Source: Microbacterium sp. Marseille-Q6965 | GTDB taxonomy: Bacteria > Actinomycetota > Actinomycetes > Actinomycetales > Microbacteriaceae | DNA: 64,000 nt | Direction of reading: 5' to 3' | Assembly: GCF_946151065.1 (NCBI RefSeq) | Contig: NZ_CAMGZA010000001.1 | Span: forward strand, 1,116,001 to 1,180,000 | Shown: in pieces, positions 19,438 through 28,438 of the stretch | Numbering within the stretch: the stretch's first letter is position 1 | Layout of the letters: each line of letters begins with the position of its first letter | Notes under the pieces: model-generated | Database searches by the model: none | What the model was told of the DNA's origin: nothing | What the model saw: the letters and a program-made list of their open reading frames with translations, nothing else | Translations under genes and position numbers: made by a program

Positions 19438-22400
19438 TCAGTCCGCCGTCTCGGTGGTGTGTTCGCGGCGGCGGCGCTGGGTGGCGAGCACGAGCACGCC
19501 GGCCAGCAGCAGCAGCCCGGCAAGCCCTGCCGCGCCCCACGCGATCGTGCCACCCGTGGCCGTCAGGGGCGGCGTCGCGGCCTCCGGTGCCGGCACCTCG
19601 TGCTCGGTGGTGCAGACACCGGTCGGGTCGCAGATGGCACGCTCGTCGGGGCTGCTGACGACGTTGACCAGCTGGGCGGGGCCGTCGGACGTGACGGTGA
19701 CCGAGTAGGTGATCGTCGCCGTCTGCCCCACGCCGAGGTCTCCGGTCCAGGTGAGGGTGTTCCCGTCGCGGGTCACCTCGCCGGCGGTCGCCGTGGCGTC
19801 GTCGTTCCACGAGCTCGCGCTGAGCACGCCCGCGACGTCGTCGGTGACGACCGCGTCGGCGATCGCGCCCTGACCGCGCTGGGTGACGGTGAGCGTGTAG
19901 GTGACCGTGTCGCCCTTGTTCACCTGCGTGCCCGACGCGGGGTCGGCGGTCTTGGCGAAGACGTAGCCGCCCGTCTTGTGCACGGTGCGGCACTGCTCGG
20001 TGCCGTCCGCGGCCGTGACGCACTCCCCGGCCGGGCTGGTCGAGGTGACGACGTTGGCGAGGGTCGTGTTGCCCTCCCCCGTGACCGTCACCGAGTAGGT
20101 GATGGTCACCTCGTCGCCGGGCGCCATGTCGCCGGCCCACGACAGCGTCGCACCGTCCACGGACGCGGTGCCGCCCGTGGCGGCGACGTCACCGTTGTAG
20201 GTGGCATCGTCCAGCACGTCCGACAGGTCATCGACCACCGACGCCGCCACCCCGGCGGGGCCGGCCTGGGTGACCGTGACCGTGTAGGTCACGACGTCTC
20301 CGGCCTGCACGTCGCTGTTGTGGATCGGATCGGCCATCTTCGCGTACGTGAACCGGCCGGTCTGGTGCGTCGTGGTGCAGTCCGCGTTGCCGTCGCCGGC
20401 GGGCACGCACTCCCCGTTCTCGCCGGGCGTGGCCACGTTCGTGAGGGTCATGTCGCCCTCGCCGGTGAGCGTCACGGTGTAGGTGATGGTCGCCACCGCG
20501 CCCACCGCCAGGTCGCCCGACCAGGCCAGCTCCGCGCTGTCCTCCTCGAACGACGCCGTACCGATCGTGGCGGTGAGGGTGTCGTCCCACGTGGCATCGT
20601 CCAGCACGTCCGACAGGTCGTCATCGAACGACGCCCCCGTCACCGCGCCCGGACCGCGCTGTGCCACCGTCACGGTGTAGGTGATGGCGTCGCCGACGGC
20701 GACGTCCGAACCGGGCGCCGGATCGGCGGTCTTCGACACCGTGTAGGCGCCGGTCTGGTGCGTCGTGGTGCAATCCGCGGCGTCCACGCAGCCGTCGCTG
20801 GTCACGACGTTCGTGAGCACCATGTCGCCCGCTCCGGTCACCGTCACCGAGTACGTCACCGTCACGACGTCATCAACCGCCAGGTCGCCCGACCAGGTGA
20901 TCGCCGGTTCGGCGTAGTCCACCGTTCCCGCGCTCGCATCGAGGTCACCGTTCCAGGTGGCGTCATCCAGCACCGCCGACAGGTCATCCGCGAACGAGGC
21001 ACCCTCCACGGCCGCCTCGCCGACCTGCGACACGGTCACGGTGTACTCGATCGTGTCGCCGATCTGCACGTCCGAACCGGCCTGCGGGTCCGACGTCTTC
21101 ACCGTGTCGTACCGGCCCGTCAGGTGCTCGGTCTCACAGTCCGCCGCGGACTCACAACCCGGCGAACGCACGGTGTTGCCGATGCGCGTGTCACCGTCGG
21201 CGGTCACCGTGACCGAGTACGTGACCGTCGCGACATCTCCGGGGCCCAGGTCACCGGTCCACGAGATGACGCCATCCACGTACGTGAACGTGCCCGCCGA
21301 TGCGGTGATGTCGTTGTTGAAGGTCGCGTCGTCCAGCACGTCGGCGAGGTTGTCGTCGAAGAACTGCCCCACAACGCGCCCCTGGCCCGACTGTGTCACC
21401 GTGATCGTGTAGGTGATGACGTCGCCGATCTGCACGGCCGTCCCCGACGCGGGGTCGGCCGTCTTCACCGTCGTGTACGTCGCGGTGAAGTGCTCCGTCT
21501 CGCACTCCTCGGGCGAGACGCAGCCCTCGCTGGAGACCACGTTGTGCAGGCGCGTGTCACCGTCGCCCGTGACGGTCACCGAGTAGGTGATCGTCACGAC
21601 GTCGTCCACGGCGAGGTCGCCCGACCACGACAGCGTCTGCGCGGTCTCGTCGAACCCGACCGTTCCCGCCGACGCGAGGAGGTCGTCGTTCCACGTCGCG
21701 TCGTCCAACACGTCCGACAGGTCATCGCTCAGCGACGCGCCCTCGAAGGCCGCCTCACCCAACTGCGTCACCGTGACCGTGTACTGGATCGTCTCACCGG
21801 TCTCGACATTCGATCCGTCCGCCGGGTCCGACGTCTTCGCCACGCGGTAGTCGGCCACCGGGTGCTCGGTGCTGCACGCGTCGACGCAGCCCGGGCTCGT
21901 CACCGTGTTGCCCAGCAGGTAGTCGCCGTCGGCCTCCAGGCCGGCGGAGTCCTTCAGGGTCACCGAGTACGTGATCAGCGCCACCTCCCCGACCGGGACG
22001 GTGCCCGACCACGAGATCACGTCGCCGTCGAGCGTCGCCGTGCCGATCGACGCGGACAGGTCACCGTTGTAGACGGCGTCATCCACGAGATCGACGAGAG
22101 TGTCGGTGAACTCCGCGTTCGCCGGCACCGTGCCCTCCTGCGTCACCGCGATCGTGTAGGTGATCGTGTCGCCCGGACGCACCGTCTCCCCCGACGCCGG
22201 GTTCGACGACTTCGCCGTGGTGTAGTTCACCACCTGCACACCCGCCGGGTCGCAGAGGATCGTCGGCGCCTCGGCGTCCGGCGGGGTCGCCGCCGTGCCG
22301 CACGCGTTGTTGACGACGGCGCCGCCGCCGGTCATCGTCACGGTGTACTCGTGCACGTCCTCCTCGCCGCGGGCGAGCTCGTCGACCGTGAAGGAGCCCT

Positions 22401-25400
22401 CGGGGAAGAGGTCGTCGGTGATCTCGAGGTCGGTGATCGTGCCCTGGCCGATGTTCTCCACGACGATGCGGTACGTCACCTCGTCGCCGACGCGGAACGT
22501 CGGGTAGTCGGCGAGCGTGTTGGCGTCGTGCCACTCACCGTCGGCGTCCTGCACGTACTTCTTCAGGTCGACCGCGTAGCAGTTCGCGATCTCGGTGACC
22601 GACGACGACAGCATCGGCAGTGCGCTGTGCTCCGCCCACGACCCGGCGGAGTTCACGAGGATCTGGCCGGGCTTGTTGTCACCCGCCGCCGGCTCCACAC
22701 AGCTCGAGCCGGCCGGCGTCTCATACGCGATGCGGATCGTCTGCGTCGCGCCCGGCGCGAGCTCGGGGCCGATCACGCGGATCGCGGTCGGCCGATCGAT
22801 GGCCTCCGCCTGCCAGCCCACGGTGTTGCCCGCCTCCGAACCGGGCGTGCCGCCGTTCGACGGGTCGCGCGGGTCGGTGCTGAGCTCCGACAGCGGCGCG
22901 TCGGTGTAGAGCACCCTCGAGCCCGCCGGCGCGTCGACGCCCGTCACCGTGTACGTGCCGTCGATGTTCGTCCCGCGGCCGTCGCCGACGGCGGGCAGGA
23001 TGTCGATGGTGTCGGTGAACGCGCTGGCCACCGGGTCCTGCGAGTTGATCGTCAGCACCCAGGCGGAGCTGTCGCCCTCGAACGCGAGCACGTTGTCGAC
23101 CGAGGACTTGCCGAAGACCGTGGCCGATGCGCTCGGCACGGTCACCGTCGCGGTCGCCGTGCGACCGGGCGTGTTCGCCGGGCGGTTGTCGCCCGGCACG
23201 TTGATCACCGCGGTGTTCGTCAGGTTGGTGCCCGGCGCGATGACGCTGTCGACCGGCCGCTGCGCCTGATAGGTGATGTCTTGGAAGACGTTCGCCTCAA
23301 CGTTGGTGAAGCTCCAGGTCAGCGTGCGACCGTCCGCGCTCACGCTCGACGGCGCGGGGCGGCCGGACCCGGCCACGTAGACCATGCCCTGCGGAAGCGT
23401 GTCGACCACCTCGAACGAGACCGGCGGCGGGCTCGTCACGAGGTTCTGTGCCTGCGCGCGCAGGCTGTACGTGACAGGCACGCCCGGCTGGGCGGTGGTG
23501 TCGCTGACCGTCTTCTCGATCAGGCCCTGCGGACCCTGCAGCCGGAACGCGTCGCGATGGCCGTTCATGTTCCATTCGCTGCCGGGCAGCATGGTGCCAC
23601 CGGGCATCGTGCTGAGATTTACCCAGTCGTTGAGCGTCGGGTATGTCGGCCACGTCGCGGCCGCATCCGCCGGCGAGTTGAATGCACCGACAGTCCAGCC
23701 CTCCCCGCTGGTGGGCGCGTTCTCGTCGATGGGGCCGAGGACGCGGAGGAAGGTGTAGCCCTGCGCGTCGCGCGGGCGATCCACCGCCGGGTCCCAGGTC
23801 ATCTTGACCCCGGTAACGCCGGGGGGTAGCTGCATGAGGATGTCGGTTCCGATGCGCGGGTCCGTCAGCTCGTGCCCGGCCGGCGGGAACACCTCGACCC
23901 ACTTGGCACTCGGTGCCGCGTCGCCACAGGTCTCGGTTCTCGTGTCGATCGCGGCGGTCGTGTAGAAGAACCGCGCCGTCGTGTATGTGAGGTAGTACTG
24001 CGAATCCCATCCTCCACCGTCGACCCAGGTGGGCACGAAGGCAGGGTTCTGGTTCATCGTGCACACGCCCGCGAGTTCAGCGCCCGCGGGGCCCTGGTAG
24101 CCGTTCCACATTCCGGAGTTGGCTTGCATATACAGCGGCAGTCCGCTGATCGTGCGATCGGCGACAGCCCGGTTGTAGTCGTCGATGTCATCGATGCCGG
24201 GCTGCGGCAGAGTGATGTCTGCCCCCGTGCCCGGGCTCACCCACAGGTTGGTGTCCCACGAGGCGCGCGAGTTCGCCGGTGAACCGGCCCAGAGATTGCT
24301 GAAGGAGCCGGGCGGCACGAGCGTGGTGTTCGACGAGTTGTTCGCCGCATCGCCGTCTGGCCGGGCCGTGCCGTCGGAGAACGTGAACGCCCCCGGGGCG
24401 GCGGTGAACGAGAAGTTGGTGATCTGGGTCACCGGGGACGGGATGCTGAACTGCACCGTGCCCGAAGCGATGTAGGCGCCGTTGCCCGGCAGCGGCTGGC
24501 CGAGGCTGTCCCTCGTCGGGGTGTTGACCAGTGTGTAGTCCAGGTTCGACAGGGTGACCGTGTAGCTCGTACCCGACCCGCTCACCGCGCACGTCGGGAA
24601 GTTGGTGCGGTCGGCCTTGGCAGGGTCGGAGAACGGCTGGCCCGTGGCCGCGGAACCGTCACCGACCGGCACGCAGCCCTCCCACTGCAGGCCGTTCAGG
24701 GCGCCGGTGAAATTGGCCCCCACCGTGACCGGGAAGGAGTACGTCGACGGGCCGGGGCGGCTCCCCGCCGCAAGGATCAGCGAGAAGTTCATCTGCAAGA
24801 AAGTACGGTCGCCGCCGCTGCGGCTCGGCTTCACGCCGCCCTGGTACGCCTGCCCAGGAGCGGAGACCAGGGACAGGTCCATGCCGTACGTGTACGTGAT
24901 CGGCAGCGGGCCCGGATCGGCCGGTGCGCTCTCGGCGGCAGCGGAGTCCGAGGTCGCGGTGCCCGAGACGGTCAGGTCGCCGCCCGTGGTCGAGGAGGCC
25001 CGCAGCGGGGTCTGGATCACGGTCGCCGTGCCCTCGCGCACCGTGCCGAGGTTGCAGAGCAGGGTCGTGCCGTCGGCGGAGATCTCCGACACCGGCGTGA
25101 CGTCGCGCGTCTTGCAGATGGTCGGGATGCTCGTGAAGACGCCGTTCCCGGCCGTCAGCGTCACGCGCACGTTGTCGACCGGCTCGTTCGAGTACGGGTC
25201 GTCGGCGTCGTTCGTGTTGACGCGCCACTCCGCGGTCACCGGCTGCCCGAACGGCGCCGCAGTGGGAACCGGGTTCCCCGCCCACCTCGCGGTGATCTCG
25301 TGCACCGACACCGGGGCGGCGTAGGCCACCGCCGGCATCAGCGTGGTGGTCAGGGCCGTGACGGCCGCCACCACCCCGATCTTGAGCAAGCCGCGACGTT

Positions 25401-25458
25401 CGCCGAGAATGCCTCGGCGCATCCGCGTGAACGTGTTGGCACGACCCGAACGAGCCAC
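19438..25458 (-). CDS. Giant secreted DUF11/DUF7507-type repeat surface protein
   Basis: This is a 2006-residue cell-surface protein. A Sec signal follows the basic start (hydrophobic GVVAAVTALTTTLMPAVA, likely cleavage after AYA). About 1000 residues of non-repeated beta-rich, Pro/Thr-rich sequence follow, then one diverged and seven close repeats of about 125 residues. Each repeat has the pattern K-T-x-D-P near its start, G-D-x-I-x-Y-T-V-T-V-x-Q, DDLSDVLDDATW and YSVTVTG. Most end with two Cys about 5-12 apart, then a T/E-x-H. The C-terminus has LTATGG, a 20-residue membrane helix and RRRR, which looks like a non-canonical sortase signal. GTG was chosen because GGGGGAG precedes it; an in-frame ATG lies 36 bp downstream. 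The function is probably adhesion or surface structure. No sortase is visible here. Confidence 0.85.
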   Translation of the reverse strand: MARSGRANTFTRMRRGILGERRGLLKIGVVAAVTALTTTLMPAVAYAAPVSVHEITARWAGNPVPTAAPFGQPVTAEWRVNTNDADDPYSNEPVDNVRVTLTAGNGVFTSIPTICKTRDVTPVSEISADGTTLLCNLGTVREGTATVIQTPLRASSTTGGDLTVSGTATSDSAAAESAPADPGPLPITYTYGMDLSLVSAPGQAYQGGVKPSRSGGDRTFLQMNFSLILAAGSRPGPSTYSFPVTVGANFTGALNGLQWEGCVPVGDGSAATGQPFSDPAKADRTNFPTCAVSGSGTSYTVTLSNLDYTLVNTPTRDSLGQPLPGNGAYIASGTVQFSIPSPVTQITNFSFTAAPGAFTFSDGTARPDGDAANNSSNTTLVPPGSFSNLWAGSPANSRASWDTNLWVSPGTGADITLPQPGIDDIDDYNRAVADRTISGLPLYMQANSGMWNGYQGPAGAELAGVCTMNQNPAFVPTWVDGGGWDSQYYLTYTTARFFYTTAAIDTRTETCGDAAPSAKWVEVFPPAGHELTDPRIGTDILMQLPPGVTGVKMTWDPAVDRPRDAQGYTFLRVLGPIDENAPTSGEGWTVGAFNSPADAAATWPTYPTLNDWVNLSTMPGGTMLPGSEWNMNGHRDAFRLQGPQGLIEKTVSDTTAQPGVPVTYSLRAQAQNLVTSPPPVSFEVVDTLPQGMVYVAGSGRPAPSSVSADGRTLTWSFTNVEANVFQDITYQAQRPVDSVIAPGTNLTNTAVINVPGDNRPANTPGRTATATVTVPSASATVFGKSSVDNVLAFEGDSSAWVLTINSQDPVASAFTDTIDILPAVGDGRGTNIDGTYTVTGVDAPAGSRVLYTDAPLSELSTDPRDPSNGGTPGSEAGNTVGWQAEAIDRPTAIRVIGPELAPGATQTIRIAYETPAGSSCVEPAAGDNKPGQILVNSAGSWAEHSALPMLSSSVTEIANCYAVDLKKYVQDADGEWHDANTLADYPTFRVGDEVTYRIVVENIGQGTITDLEITDDLFPEGSFTVDELARGEEDVHEYTVTMTGGGAVVNNACGTAATPPDAEAPTILCDPAGVQVVNYTTAKSSNPASGETVRPGDTITYTIAVTQEGTVPANAEFTDTLVDLVDDAVYNGDLSASIGTATLDGDVISWSGTVPVGEVALITYSVTLKDSAGLEADGDYLLGNTVTSPGCVDACSTEHPVADYRVAKTSDPADGSNVETGETIQYTVTVTQLGEAAFEGASLSDDLSDVLDDATWNDDLLASAGTVGFDETAQTLSWSGDLAVDDVVTITYSVTVTGDGDTRLHNVVSSEGCVSPEECETEHFTATYTTVKTADPASGTAVQIGDVITYTITVTQSGQGRVVGQFFDDNLADVLDDATFNNDITASAGTFTYVDGVISWTGDLGPGDVATVTYSVTVTADGDTRIGNTVRSPGCESAADCETEHLTGRYDTVKTSDPQAGSDVQIGDTIEYTVTVSQVGEAAVEGASFADDLSAVLDDATWNGDLDASAGTVDYAEPAITWSGDLAVDDVVTVTYSVTVTGAGDMVLTNVVTSDGCVDAADCTTTHQTGAYTVSKTADPAPGSDVAVGDAITYTVTVAQRGPGAVTGASFDDDLSDVLDDATWDDTLTATIGTASFEEDSAELAWSGDLAVGAVATITYTVTLTGEGDMTLTNVATPGENGECVPAGDGNADCTTTHQTGRFTYAKMADPIHNSDVQAGDVVTYTVTVTQAGPAGVAASVVDDLSDVLDDATYNGDVAATGGTASVDGATLSWAGDMAPGDEVTITYSVTVTGEGNTTLANVVTSTSPAGECVTAADGTEQCRTVHKTGGYVFAKTADPASGTQVNKGDTVTYTLTVTQRGQGAIADAVVTDDVAGVLSASSWNDDATATAGEVTRDGNTLTWTGDLGVGQTATITYSVTVTSDGPAQLVNVVSSPDERAICDPTGVCTTEHEVPAPEAATPPLTATGGTIAWGAAGLAGLLLLAGVLVLATQRRRREHTTETAD
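19605..22212 (-). repeat. Seven tandem ~375-bp coding repeats in the surface protein gene
   Basis: Repeat starts are marked by K-x-x-x-P-x-x-G motifs (KSSNPASG, KTSDPADG, KTADPASG, KTSDPQAG, KTADPAPG, KMADPIHN, KTADPASG), from residue 1083 to residue 1836 and beyond. Neighbouring units share long DNA stretches, for example around GTCCAGCACGTCCGACAGGT, so homologous recombination could change repeat number. The last unit runs into the sorting signal. Confidence 0.85.
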
Positions 25459-25635
25459 GTCTCCCCCTCTTCCCGCGCCCGCACTCCACCGGCGGACGCC
25501 GTGCCCGCATGGGCACCCCGACTTGCCTATCAGGAAATCTCCAACCGTCGGACAAACTTCACCCCGCCTTTCACCCCTCACGCGCCGGGGGGCGTCCCCT
25601 ATCGCGTGCGGGGTGGCGGGCGGCAGGATGGGCGC

Positions 25636-26679
25636 ATGCCCCACGAGATCCCCGCCCCCATGCTCGCCAAGGCCGTGCCCGCCGTCCCCGAGCCGGCGAA
25701 GCACCCAGGCGGCTTGCAGTTCGAGCCGAAGTGGGACGGCTTCCGCGTGCTCGCGTCGTGGGACGGCGAGCGGGTGGTCCTGGGATCGCGGGGCGCGAAG
25801 CCGCTGACCCCGTACTTTCCCGAGCTCGTCGACGCCCTGCCGCGGCTGCTGCCACGCCCCTGCCTGATCGACGGCGAGATCGTCGTGGCGGTCGGCGAGG
25901 AGGGCAGGCAGCACCTGTCGTGGGACGCACTGTCGCAGCGGATCCACCCCGCCGCGTCGCGCGTTGCCACGCTGTCCGCGCAGACGCCCGCCATGCTCGT
26001 CGCGTTCGACCTGCTGCTCGACGGCGACGAGGACGTGTCCGCTCGGCCGTTGCGCGAGCGGCGCGCGCGCCTGGAGGCTCTGCTCCGAGACGTGCCGCAC
26101 CCGATCCACCTCACCCGCACGACCGAGGACGCCGAGCTCGCCCGGCGCTGGCTGGCGGAGTTCGAGGGCGCGGGCCTCGACGGCGTCGTCGCGAAGCCAC
26201 TCGACGCCGCGTACGCGCCGGGCAAGCGGACGATGCTGAAGATCAAGCACGCCCGCACCGCCGACGTCGTCGCGCTCGGCTACCGCGTGCACAAGAGCGG
26301 GCGTGGCGTGGGATCGATCCTCGTCGGGCTCTACGACGCCGGCGGGCAGCTGCGCAATGTCGGCGGCGTCTCGGCGTTCACCGACCGCCGCCGGCTCGAG
26401 CTGGTCGACGAGCTGGAGCCGCTCGTCGAACGCGACGACACCGGCGAGGCCGTCACCGGCGAGACGGACCGCTCGCGCTTCTCGTCCGGCAAGGACGTGT
26501 CGTTCGTGCGGTTGCGGCCCGAGCGCGTGCTGGAGGTGCGCTACGACCAGCTCGAGGGCGACCGCTTCCGGCACACCGTGCAGTTCGAGCGCTGGCGCCC
26601 CGACCGCGAGCCGCGCTCGTGCACGTACGAACAGCTCGAGGTGCCCGCGCGCTACGACCTGGCCGACGTCCTCACCTGA
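25636..26679 (+). CDS. ligC: ATP-dependent DNA ligase, LigC type
   Basis: The 347-residue ligase has the compact LigC architecture: an adenylation domain and an OB-fold, with no polymerase or nuclease domain. Motif I is KWDGFR, with Lys32 as the AMP acceptor. Motif III-like DGEIVV, motif IV-like EGAGLDGVVAKP and motif V MLKIKH are in order. The C-terminus ends in FRHTVQFERWRPDRDP-like sequence typical of mycobacterial LigC. Family members act in back-up end joining or base-excision repair. A free-standing LigD-type polymerase is encoded 1.8 kb away, while no Ku is in the window. The ATG (MPHEIPAPMLAK) matches the family start. Confidence 0.93.
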   Translation: MPHEIPAPMLAKAVPAVPEPAKHPGGLQFEPKWDGFRVLASWDGERVVLGSRGAKPLTPYFPELVDALPRLLPRPCLIDGEIVVAVGEEGRQHLSWDALSQRIHPAASRVATLSAQTPAMLVAFDLLLDGDEDVSARPLRERRARLEALLRDVPHPIHLTRTTEDAELARRWLAEFEGAGLDGVVAKPLDAAYAPGKRTMLKIKHARTADVVALGYRVHKSGRGVGSILVGLYDAGGQLRNVGGVSAFTDRRRLELVDELEPLVERDDTGEAVTGETDRSRFSSGKDVSFVRLRPERVLEVRYDQLEGDRFRHTVQFERWRPDREPRSCTYEQLEVPARYDLADVLT

Positions 26680-26692
26680 ACGTCGCGGACCC

Positions 26693-27886
26693 TCAGTCCA
26701 CGGGCGGCAGGGCGTCCTTCGGCAGCCGCTTCACCCGCGGGCGGCGCTTGGGTCGCTCCGGGATGAGGGCCCGCATCTCGTCCACCTTGCCCCAGCACAG
26801 CAACCGGTCCTCGGCCTCGAGCACGAGCTTGCCGGGCGGGTTCGGGATGACCGACGTGCCGCGGTGCAGCGTGAGCACCGAGATGTCGCGCTGCCACAGC
26901 CCCGACTCCCGCAGCGTCTTGCCGATGAACTCCGCGTCGCCGTGCACGACGATCTCCGCCACGCCGTATCCGGTGGACACGGCCAGCCGCTCGCGCACGT
27001 CGATGTGCGGGAAGGCCACCTGGCCGGCGATGTAGTCGATGATGGCACCGGCCACGTCGAGCCGCGTGGCGGTCTCGATGCCCTGCAGGCCCGGCGACGA
27101 GTTGACCTCCATGACGAGCGGCCCCTCGGCGCCCTCCAGCATGTCGACGCCGGCCACCTTCAGACCCATGATCTGCGCCGCGCGCACGGCGGTGTGCTCG
27201 TACTCCTCGTCCAGTTCGACGCGTTCGACCGATCCGCCACGGTGCACATTGGAGCGGAACTCGTCACCGTTCGCCGAGCGCCGCATCGCCGCGACCACCC
27301 GGTCGCCCACGACGAGCGCTCGGATGTCGCGGCCCTTCGACTCCTTGACGAACCGTTGGATCAGCACGTTCTGCCGCGCCGACTGCAGCGTCTCGATGAT
27401 CGCCTCGGCCACCTTGTTGTTCGGCGCCAGGATGACGCCGATGCCCTGCGTGCCCTCGATCAGCTTGATGACGACCGGCGCGCCGCCCACCCTCTCGATC
27501 GCGGGGATCACGTCGGCGCGGTCGCGGACGAACGCGGTCGCCGGCATGGCGATCCCGTGGCGGGAGAGGATCTGGTTGGCGCGCAGCTTGTCGCGCGAGT
27601 TCGAGATGCCTCCCGCCGTGTTGGGCGTGTACACGTCCATCTGCTCGAACTGCCGCACGACGGCCGTGCCGTAGTAGGTGATCGAGTTGCCGATGCGCGG
27701 CACGATCGCGTCGTAGTCACGCAGCCGCTTGCCGCGGTACTGCAGATCCGGGTCGTCACCCGACAGGTCGATCGCGAAGCGCAGCGTGTTGAGCACCTTC
27801 ACCTCGTGGCCGCGATCGAGCGCGGCGGCGCGCAGTCGCTGAGTGCTGTAGCTGCGCGGCGCGCGGGAGAGGATGGCGATTCTCAC
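26693..27886 (-). CDS. rimK: RimK-family ATP-grasp ligase with C-terminal RCK/TrkA-C-like domain
   Basis: The 397-residue protein has the RimK core (pre-ATP-grasp with VRIAILSRAPRSYSTQRL, then ATP-grasp with VVIKLIEGTQGIGV and the metal-binding EVNSSPGLQGIE). E. coli RimK adds Glu residues to ribosomal protein S6 and is about 300 residues. This one has about 90 extra C-terminal residues (VAEIVVHGDAEFIGKTLRES to LCWGKVDEM) that look like a TrkA-C/RCK-C ligand-binding domain, suggesting nucleotide or metabolite control. The GTG at VRIAILS fits the family start, though the ribosome site is weak. It is divergent from the RimB-like gene with only 38 bp between starts. Confidence 0.88.
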   Translation of the reverse strand: MRIAILSRAPRSYSTQRLRAAALDRGHEVKVLNTLRFAIDLSGDDPDLQYRGKRLRDYDAIVPRIGNSITYYGTAVVRQFEQMDVYTPNTAGGISNSRDKLRANQILSRHGIAMPATAFVRDRADVIPAIERVGGAPVVIKLIEGTQGIGVILAPNNKVAEAIIETLQSARQNVLIQRFVKESKGRDIRALVVGDRVVAAMRRSANGDEFRSNVHRGGSVERVELDEEYEHTAVRAAQIMGLKVAGVDMLEGAEGPLVMEVNSSPGLQGIETATRLDVAGAIIDYIAGQVAFPHIDVRERLAVSTGYGVAEIVVHGDAEFIGKTLRESGLWQRDISVLTLHRGTSVIPNPPGKLVLEAEDRLLCWGKVDEMRALIPERPKRRPRVKRLPKDALPPVD

Positions 27887-27924
27887 GTGGTGGTTCTCGG
27901 ATTTCTTGCGCGGGGTGCGGTTTG

Positions 27925-28437
27925 ATGGACAACGTGCCTCGGTCCCATCATCCACCCACTCGCCTCGTCGGCTGGCGCGAATGGGTGAGCCTGCCCGGCA
28001 CGGGCGTGGACTGGCTCAAGGCCAAGGTCGACACGGGGGCGCAGACATCGTCGCTGCACGCCTTCGGATTGAGGGAGTTCACGCGCGACGGTCGCGCGTG
28101 GGTGCGCTTTCAGGTGCACCCCTGGCAGCGCAGTTCCGCCGACACCGTCACGGTGGAGCTGCCCGTTCACGACCGCCGTCGCGTGCGCAGCTCGTCGGGC
28201 CACTCGCAGAACCGCTACGTCGTCCTCATGGACGTGCGGCTGCTCGGCGAGGTGATCCGCGCGGAGGTGACGCTTACGCGTCGCGACGCGATGGGCTTCC
28301 GCATGCTCATCGGTCGCGAGCTGCTGCGCAAGGGCTTCCTCGTCGACGCGCACGCCTCGTATCTCGGCGGCAGGCCCCCACGGGTCGTGCGGCAGGCCAA
28401 TCGCGCCCCCGACGACGCCGACGACGAGGCCGGCTGA
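27925..28437 (+). CDS. RimB-like retropepsin-fold protein (PF05618 'ATP-dependent zinc protease')
   Basis: This 170-residue protein has a single aspartic-protease-like motif KVDTGAQTSSLHA (Asp36) and a C-terminal LIGREL motif, the pattern of the retropepsin-like family that includes RimB. RimB-type proteins cleave or regulate glutamate tails added by RimK, and the two are often neighbours. Here they are divergent and share a very short promoter gap, which supports a joint role. A monomer would supply one Asp, so it probably works as a dimer. TTG and GTG alternatives flank the chosen ATG. The stop is 1 bp from the convergent polymerase gene. Confidence 0.83.
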   Translation: MDNVPRSHHPPTRLVGWREWVSLPGTGVDWLKAKVDTGAQTSSLHAFGLREFTRDGRAWVRFQVHPWQRSSADTVTVELPVHDRRRVRSSSGHSQNRYVVLMDVRLLGEVIRAEVTLTRRDAMGFRMLIGRELLRKGFLVDAHASYLGGRPPRVVRQANRAPDDADDEAG

Positions 28438-28438
28438 A

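Noticed and set aside
19600..22212. Regularly spaced repeats resembling a CRISPR array
   Set aside because: Repeats are about 375 bp, in frame, diverged at codon level and inside one coding gene, with no cas genes.
19423..23829. A 1468-codon open frame on the + strand opposite the giant surface protein
   Set aside because: It is antisense to the tandem repeats, is rich in Arg/His/Val/Asp, and matches no recognisable domain. High GC keeps its stops rare.
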